Of a stretch of 64,000 nucleotides of DNA, positions 59,451-64,000 are shown piece after piece (within the stretch, counting starts at the first letter, position 1; each line of letters starts with the position of its first letter). The notes beneath the pieces were generated by a model. It ran no database searches, was not told the DNA's origin, and saw nothing but the letters and a program-made list of their open reading frames with translations. The stretch covers positions 1 through 64,000 of the forward strand of contig JANQPD010000003.1 in NCBI GenBank assembly GCA_028285465.1, written 5' to 3'. Made by a program: the position numbers and the translations under genes. This DNA is from Owenweeksia sp. (GTDB taxonomy: Bacteria; Bacteroidota; Bacteroidia; Flavobacteriales; Schleiferiaceae).

Positions 59451-60341
59451 ATGGATAAGATCATAGAAAGTTTATACAACTATTGGGAAATCTTTTTAGC
59501 ACGTGTCCCCAGCATCCTCTTTGGGTTGTTTATTCTCATTCTGGCTTTTATGCTCTCTGGCTGGTTTAGCCGGATGTTCAGGAACCGCTTGGGTGCCCGT
59601 ATAGACGATCCCCTTTTAAGCAGCTTCCTGAGCCGTATTTTAAAAACGGTTTTTATTCTTTTAGGTGTTTTGCTTGCCTTCCAGGTAATGGGCCTTACGG
59701 GAATTGCAGGCGGCTTACTGGCCGGAGCCGGTGTAGGAGCCATCATCATTGGCTTCGCCTTTCAGGATATCGGCTCCAATTTTCTCAGCGGCATTATCCT
59801 GGCCTTTAACCGTCCCTTTAATATTGGCGATACCATTGAGATCAATAACCATATGGGTACTGTGGTGATGTTAAACCTGCGCACTACCCAGATCAAAACC
59901 TTTGAAGGCAAAGACGTGTACATCCCCAATAGCACCATGATCAAAGAAGAACTGATCAACTTCACCAAAGATGGCTACCTCCGTATGGACTTTATGGTGG
60001 GCATTGACTATGACACCGATATAGAAAAAGCACAGGAAGTAATTTTTAAGGCGCTGGAAAAAGTAGAAGGGGTATTGCACAGCCCGGATAAAAAGCCCCT
60101 TGCGGTTATCGATGAGCTAGCCGTAAGCACGGTAAACATCTCCGTCCGTTTCTGGGTAGAAACCTTCGACTACAAAGAAAATACGGTGGTTTTACGGAGC
60201 CGCGCCATCAAACAGGTACTCAATGACTTGATTGCCAATGGCATTGCACTGCCTGCAGATATACTGGAAATAAAACATTACAAAGGCAAAGGCTTTCCCA
60301 TTAAAATGCTGCCCCCCAAGGAAAAAAACGCGAATGCTTAA
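59451..60341 (+). CDS. Small-conductance mechanosensitive channel (MscS family)
   Basis: GITGIAGGLLAGAGVGAIIIGFAFQDIGSNFLSGIILAFNRPFNIGDTIEI (LTGIAGGLLAGAGVGA pore helix). Confidence 0.94.
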   Translation: MDKIIESLYNYWEIFLARVPSILFGLFILILAFMLSGWFSRMFRNRLGARIDDPLLSSFLSRILKTVFILLGVLLAFQVMGLTGIAGGLLAGAGVGAIIIGFAFQDIGSNFLSGIILAFNRPFNIGDTIEINNHMGTVVMLNLRTTQIKTFEGKDVYIPNSTMIKEELINFTKDGYLRMDFMVGIDYDTDIEKAQEVIFKALEKVEGVLHSPDKKPLAVIDELAVSTVNISVRFWVETFDYKENTVVLRSRAIKQVLNDLIANGIALPADILEIKHYKGKGFPIKMLPPKEKNANA

Positions 60342-60985
60342 AAGAAAAAACCCAGAACGGGGAACCAGGGACTGGCATAGGGCGAACGAATGCCCTGGTC
60401 TAACACATTATAGCGCAGCCCCAAACGCACCGCTCCCCTATTGCCGATGCGCTGTGTATAACCTGCTTCAATAAACAAGACCGGGCTCCATATCCGTTCC
60501 GTATCTCCGAACCAATTCCCGGTAAGCGGGTCCACTATAGGCGCATCGTGGTTGAGGTACTCAAATTGTGCGCCCACGTACAACAACTCCGTAATATTGA
60601 AGTAATTGAAAAGCAAGGGGCCATAGGTAGAGGTTTTTACATACCCGCGTATTAAATTCCCGTTCTGATCTACGGCACTCAAGCTCAGATACTGGTAAAT
60701 GAAGCCCGTACCCACGGTATACCTTTCGGTAGCCCTGTAGCCTACACTGGGAGATACAAATATGGCTGTAGTATTTCCAAAAGCAATACTGGCATTTCCG
60801 CCAAACACCAGGCGGTCCCAAAAATCCGACTCAGAAAAGCTCTTTTCCCGGGGGGCATCTTGTTCCGCTTCCCGGGTAGTTTCCGGGCTTTCTTTGCTGC
60901 CTCCGCCTTTTTCAAAGCGGTCTTTACCCTGGGCTAATACGGCAACCGAAAAGAGTAAAAGAAGTAGGGTCGTGATTTTCTTCAT
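60338..60985 (-). CDS. Hypothetical outer membrane protein
   Basis: Signal peptide MKKITTLLLLLFSVAVLAQG; barrel-like strands; ends NVLDQGIRSPYASPWFPVLGFFF. Confidence 0.65.
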   Translation of the reverse strand: MKKITTLLLLLFSVAVLAQGKDRFEKGGGSKESPETTREAEQDAPREKSFSESDFWDRLVFGGNASIAFGNTTAIFVSPSVGYRATERYTVGTGFIYQYLSLSAVDQNGNLIRGYVKTSTYGPLLFNYFNITELLYVGAQFEYLNHDAPIVDPLTGNWFGDTERIWSPVLFIEAGYTQRIGNRGAVRLGLRYNVLDQGIRSPYASPWFPVLGFFF

Positions 60986-61081
60986 AATGTTGTAACGCAA
61001 ATCTGTAAACAAAGGTATTAAAGGAGGGTTACACCCTCATAATCTAATACTATGCCATGCGCAGCAACCTGTAAAAAGTAT

Positions 61082-61089
61082 TAGTTTTG
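61082..61089 (+). promoter_or_regulatory. Candidate Bacteroidota -7 box (TAGTTTTG)
   Basis: TAnnTTTG match about 32 bp upstream of the sucA ATG. Confidence 0.4.
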
Positions 61090-61120
61090 CAATCTATCTC
61101 AGACACCTGATAAAGCAATC

Positions 61121-63877
61121 ATGGACAGATTTTCCTTCCTCGGAGGAGTGCACACCACTTTTGTTGAAGAATTATACCAAAAATACTTATCGGCACCCGA
61201 TCACGTAGAACCCAGTTGGCGTGCCTTTTTTCAGGGCTACGATTTTGCCCTGGAAGAATACGGGGAGGAGCAGGCCGAAAAGGTAAATGCCCAGGCGCTT
61301 AATCACGATGAGATTGTAGAAGAGATCCGCAAGGAATTCCAGGTGCTCAACCTCATAGACGATTACCGCTCGCGGGGGCATCTTTTTACAAAAACCAACC
61401 CTGTACGTGCGCGCAGAACATATACCCCCACGCTCGATATTGAGAATTACGGGCTCACAGAAGCGGATCTGGACAAGCGGTTCCAGGCCGGGAGCGAAGT
61501 AGGCGCACACAAAGCCGCTACGTTGCGCAACATTATCGACCACCTTCAAAAAACCTATTGCCAGTCTATCGGGATCGAATACATGTACATCCGCGATCCT
61601 GAAAAAGTAGACTGGATCAAGAACAAGCTCAACCAAAACGACAACCAGCCCGACTTTACCAAAGAAGAAAAAAAGCAAATTCTCCGCAAACTAAACGAGG
61701 CGGTGGGTTTTGAAAGCTTCCTCAACACCAAATTTGTTGGTCAGAAGAGGTTTAGCATCGAGGGAGCCGAGAGCCTTATCCCGGCTTTGCACTTTGGCAT
61801 CCGGTCTGCTGCCAAACTTGGCGTAAAGGAATTTGTAATGGGCATGGCGCACCGTGGCCGGTTGAATGTGCTTTCCAATATTTTTGGTAAAACCCAACGC
61901 GACATTTTCTCCGAATTTGAAGGCAAGGAGTTTTATGAAGATGAGTTTGACGGAGATGTAAAGTACCACCTGGGGTATTCCACTGAAAAAACCTATGAAG
62001 ACGGCAATACGGTAAAGCTCAACCTTTCGCCAAACCCATCGCATCTGGAAGCAGTAGATGCGGTCGTGGAAGGTATTGCCCGCGCAAAGATCAATAACGA
62101 TTACGATAAGGACCAGAGCAAAGTAATGCCCATCCTTATCCACGGAGATGCTGCAATAGCCGCACAAGGCATTGTGTATGAGGTAATACAGATGGAGCGG
62201 CTCGAAGGATACCGGACCGGGGGCACCGTACACCTGGTGATCAACAACCAGGTAGGGTTTACCACCAATTACCTTGACGCGCGGTCCAGCACCTATTGTA
62301 CCGACATTGCCAAGGTAGTATTGGCCCCGGTATTACACGTGAACGGGGATGATGTCGAAGCCGTGATCCACGCCATGCAGTTTGCCATGGAATATCGCCA
62401 GACCTATAACCGCGATATTTTCATCGACCTGCTTTGCTACCGTAAATACGGGCATAATGAAGGAGACGAACCGCGTTTTACCCAGCCTGTGCTGTACAAA
62501 GCCATTAGCCGGCACCCGAATCCAAGAAAAATATACAACGATAAACTCAAGGAAGAAGGCGTAATAGATGAAGCCTTCATCAACCAAATGGAAAAGGACT
62601 TCAAGGAGATGCTGGAGATGAAATTCGATGAATCCAAAAAGATCGAAAAGAACTTCCTTACTCCCTTCATGGCAGATGAATGGAAGCACTTTCCCATAGC
62701 CAACCCCGAAGACCTGTTTGTGGAGATTGACACCTCCTTTGACGCCGGTAAACTAAAAGAGATCGCCAAAACCATCACCACCCTTCCTGAGCATAAAAAG
62801 TTCTTTTCAAAAACGAAAAGGCTTATGAAGCAGCGCTGGGAAATGGTGGATGAAAAAAATATGCTCGATTGGGCCATGGCAGAACTGCTCGCTTACGGCT
62901 CTCTGATCATGGATGGCTACAATGTACGGTTGAGCGGAGAAGACAGCGAACGCGGAACTTTCTCGCACCGCCATGCCGTAATCAAAGAAGAAGATTCCGA
63001 AGAAGCACATATTTTACTTAACAATATTAAAGGCAGGGAAGGCCGCTTTGCCATTTACAACTCCCTCCTTTCCGAGTACGGGGTGCTGGGCTTCGACTAT
63101 GGCTATGCTATGGCCTCCCCGGAAACGCTCGTCATATGGGAGGCCCAGTTCGGAGACTTCTTTAACGGTGCCCAGATCATTGTGGACCAGTTTATATCTG
63201 CAGCAGAAGATAAATGGAAAGTGCAAAATGGTTTGGTAATGTATTTGCCCCACGGGTATGAAGGGCAGGGAGCAGAACACTCCAGTGCGCGCCTCGAACG
63301 CTGGCTGCAGCAATGTGCACAATACAACATGCAGGTGGTGAACATCACCACACCCGCCAACTTTTACCATCTTTTAAGAAGGCAGATGCTTCGGGATTTC
63401 AGAAAACCCTTGGTTATTATGACCCCAAAAAGCTTGCTGCGCCACCCCAAGGTACAATCCCCCCTGGAAGATCTGGCAGATGGAAAGTTCAGGGAGCTAC
63501 TGGATGATCCGCGTATAGAAAACAAGGAAAAAGTGAAAAAGCTGGTCTTCCTTAGCGGTAAGTTGTACTACGATCTGGACAAAAAGCGAGAAGAGAAATT
63601 TGACCCGGGTATGGCCTTTATACGCCTGGAGCAACTGTACCCCTTATCTGAAAAGCAAATCAGGGAAATCACAGACACTTACCCAAAGGCCGAAACAAAC
63701 ATCTGGGCCCAGGAAGAACCAAAAAATATGGGGGCTGCTTATTACATTATGATGAATTTCCCTCTAGGGATAAATCGTATTATCGCACCATCAAGCAGTG
63801 CAAGCACGGCTACCGGAAGCTCCAAGGCCCACGCTACACAGCAAGAAAAACTCTTAAACGAAATATTAAACGCCTAA
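61121..63877 (+). CDS. sucA: 2-oxoglutarate dehydrogenase E1 component
   Basis: FVMGMAHRGRLNVLSNIFGKTQRDIFSEFEG; VMPILIHGDAAIAAQGIVYEVIQM; YLPHGYEGQGAEHSSARLERWLQQCA. Confidence 0.97.
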   Translation: MDRFSFLGGVHTTFVEELYQKYLSAPDHVEPSWRAFFQGYDFALEEYGEEQAEKVNAQALNHDEIVEEIRKEFQVLNLIDDYRSRGHLFTKTNPVRARRTYTPTLDIENYGLTEADLDKRFQAGSEVGAHKAATLRNIIDHLQKTYCQSIGIEYMYIRDPEKVDWIKNKLNQNDNQPDFTKEEKKQILRKLNEAVGFESFLNTKFVGQKRFSIEGAESLIPALHFGIRSAAKLGVKEFVMGMAHRGRLNVLSNIFGKTQRDIFSEFEGKEFYEDEFDGDVKYHLGYSTEKTYEDGNTVKLNLSPNPSHLEAVDAVVEGIARAKINNDYDKDQSKVMPILIHGDAAIAAQGIVYEVIQMERLEGYRTGGTVHLVINNQVGFTTNYLDARSSTYCTDIAKVVLAPVLHVNGDDVEAVIHAMQFAMEYRQTYNRDIFIDLLCYRKYGHNEGDEPRFTQPVLYKAISRHPNPRKIYNDKLKEEGVIDEAFINQMEKDFKEMLEMKFDESKKIEKNFLTPFMADEWKHFPIANPEDLFVEIDTSFDAGKLKEIAKTITTLPEHKKFFSKTKRLMKQRWEMVDEKNMLDWAMAELLAYGSLIMDGYNVRLSGEDSERGTFSHRHAVIKEEDSEEAHILLNNIKGREGRFAIYNSLLSEYGVLGFDYGYAMASPETLVIWEAQFGDFFNGAQIIVDQFISAAEDKWKVQNGLVMYLPHGYEGQGAEHSSARLERWLQQCAQYNMQVVNITTPANFYHLLRRQMLRDFRKPLVIMTPKSLLRHPKVQSPLEDLADGKFRELLDDPRIENKEKVKKLVFLSGKLYYDLDKKREEKFDPGMAFIRLEQLYPLSEKQIREITDTYPKAETNIWAQEEPKNMGAAYYIMMNFPLGINRIIAPSSSASTATGSSKAHATQQEKLLNEILNA

Positions 63878-63890
63878 TCATCTTTTAAAA

Positions 63891-64000
63891 ATGGCCGTAG
63901 AAGTAAAAGTTCCCTCGCCGGGCGAATCCGTATCAGAAGTAGAAATTGCCAGTTGGTTGGTAGAGGATGGCGACTATGTAGAAAAAGACCAGGAAATCGT
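63891..64000 (+). CDS. sucB: 2-oxoglutarate dehydrogenase E2 component (partial, runs off window)
   Basis: MAVEVKVPSPGESVSEVEIASWLVEDGDYVEKDQEIV lipoyl-domain start directly after sucA. Confidence 0.92.
   Translation, partial: MAVEVKVPSPGESVSEVEIASWLVEDGDYVEKDQEI

Overview
Chromosomal window from a Bacteroidota, Flavobacteriia-like genome. Evidence for this is a T9SS type A sorting domain, PorX, TAnnTTTG promoter boxes, DUF5686 and DUF6268 families, and SprB-like remnants. Most of the window is ordinary: mutS, ompA-like, folK, sppA, aroA/aroB, proline dehydrogenase, alanine dehydrogenase, tsaE, porX, pyrH, frr, rsmI, trmB, an MMPL transporter, rfbA, polyprenyl synthetase, mscS, sucA and the start of sucB, plus tRNA-Leu(TAA) and tRNA-Gly(GCC). 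Two accessory zones stand out. (A) About 4.6-17.4 kb holds three paralogous sulfotransferases, a C-terminally membrane-anchored AspH/LpxO-like hydroxylase, a tightly packed six-gene KASIII-ACP-KASIII-SDR-GT2-GNAT operon, and two tandem TMTC-like GT-C/TPR membrane proteins. I read this as a candidate undescribed pathway for a sulfated, acylated, polyprenyl-phosphate-dependent glycoconjugate. It sits directly downstream of a giant modular T9SS adhesin. (B) About 31.1-34.4 kb is a decayed island with a nonsense-mutated lipoprotein/propeller-like gene and an IS4-like transposase relic. Smaller observations include a folK with no conventional start codon, an ATL protein with an AAHR motif, a vestigial sugar-transferase copy and an acceptor-stem mismatch in tRNA-Gly. 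All calls come from reading the sequence and motifs; no database search was run.
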